Shown here piece by piece: positions 14,744 to 15,062 of a stretch of 15,062 nt of DNA (positions are counted from its first letter, which is position 1; the number at the start of each line of letters is the position of its first letter). Both the position numbers and the translations under genes were made by a program. A model generated the notes under the pieces. That model made no database searches and was not told the origin of the DNA. It worked only from the letters and a program-made list of their open reading frames with translations. The stretch is from Bacteroides sp. CAG:709 (GTDB lineage Bacteria; Bacteroidota; Bacteroidia; Bacteroidales; UBA932): positions 73,335-88,396 of the forward strand of contig FR882182.1 of NCBI GenBank assembly GCA_000434935.1, in the 5' to 3' direction.

Positions 14744-15062
14744 CTACGGCTCGACCCAATGTATGCGGATGCCCTTGCGCTCCATGCCGCGGAACCAAGT
14801 CATCTGCCGTTTGGCGAACTGGTGAATCGCATTTCCCAGAAGAGTTTTCATCTCATCCAGCGTCAGCACTCCTAGAACGTGCTGCGTAACGAACTTGTAC
14901 TCAAGTCCGTAGTAAGTCAGATTCTCTGCCGGGATGCCGCTCTCCAGAAGCCTGCGGACCTCATCCACCATGCCCTCCGTGATTCTGGCATCCAGCCTCG
15001 CGTCGATTCGCCTGTTCCTTTCCTCGCGCGACACGAGCGTACCTATGTAATATGTGCTCTTC
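14744..15062 (-). CDS. miaA: tRNA dimethylallyltransferase, C-terminal part (5' end outside window)
   Basis: MiaA adds a dimethylallyl group to N6 of A37 in tRNAs that read codons starting with U. Only the last roughly 105 residues are in the window. The frame is open to the window edge, reading KSTYYIGTLVSREERNRRID at its left end; the GTG at 15034 is internal. Recognisable family segments are RIDARLDARITEGMVDEVRRLL, the Bacteroidetes-type YYGLEYKFVTQHVLG in place of the GYRE segment of other MiaA proteins, and the strongly conserved IHQFAKRQMTWFRGMERKGI near the end. It matches the class often annotated as a second MiaA in Bacteroidetes. The P-loop that binds dimethylallyl diphosphate lies beyond the window. 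It converges on trmB with no space for a separate terminator. Confidence 0.9.
   Translation of the reverse strand, partial: KSTYYIGTLVSREERNRRIDARLDARITEGMVDEVRRLLESGIPAENLTYYGLEYKFVTQHVLGVLTLDEMKTLLGNAIHQFAKRQMTWFRGMERKGIRIHWVEP

Noticed and set aside
1..15062. CRISPR array, tRNA or rRNA genes, toxin-antitoxin or phage-defence modules
   Set aside because: I saw no regularly spaced direct repeats with unique spacers, no tRNA-like cloverleaf or rRNA sequence, and no protein resembling defence or toxin families.

Overview
The window is chromosomal DNA from a member of the Bacteroidota, most likely the order Bacteroidales. The evidence is a fimbrillin-type protein, a GldH-like lipoprotein, a RicT protein fused to an Arg-rich tail, a TrmB with the SDPQMK form of its motif, a MiaA of the YYGLEYKFVT type, lipoprotein adaptors, TANNTTTG promoter boxes and almost no Shine-Dalgarno sequences. 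Genus cannot be read from these genes alone. The region looks mostly like core genome. One accessory-looking end (1-1220) carries a surface protein gene and repeat-rich non-coding DNA.

Layout. (1) 1-816: 3' part of a fimbrillin-like surface protein gene. (2) 817-1220: 404 bases with no convincing gene, holding a 13-base direct repeat, a striking nested inverted repeat (965-1079), a 12-base degenerate tandem repeat (1100-1144) and the lgt promoter. (3) 1248-2129: lgt, the first enzyme of lipoprotein maturation. (4) 2312-8307: a complete tripartite RND efflux operon (TolC-like channel, lipoprotein adaptor, AcrB-like pump) that ends in a 97-residue protein resembling the PII/GlnB-like superfamily. 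(5) 8308-8486: two consecutive imperfect hairpins, then a good TANNTTTG promoter. (6) 8487-14741: eight collinear, very tightly packed genes (trxA, outer-membrane barrel, LOG nucleotide hydrolase, polyprenyl diphosphate synthase, holB, ricT, gldH-like, trmB). Gaps are 43 bases or less and two junctions overlap, so this is probably one transcription unit from the promoter at 8453. (7) 14744-15062: the 3' end of miaA on the opposite strand, converging on trmB with two bases between stop codons.

How the genes fit together. Lgt anchors lipoproteins, and the window encodes two further predicted lipoproteins (the RND adaptor and the GldH-like protein). The RND operon is self-contained, with no local TetR- or MarR-type regulator, so the PII-like protein is the only candidate modulator seen. 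The trxA-trmB cluster mixes housekeeping roles: redox, isoprenoid chain synthesis, the clamp loader, RNA-related RicT and tRNA modification. The holB-ricT pair matches the holB-yaaT order known in Bacillus.

I found no clear new defence, mobile or biosynthetic system. The observations most worth following are the nested palindrome beside the fimbrillin gene, the PII-like protein attached to the RND pump, the paired hairpins at 8334-8415, and lineage-specific protein features (Cys-rich RicT N-terminus, TolC insert, TrmB insert and tail).
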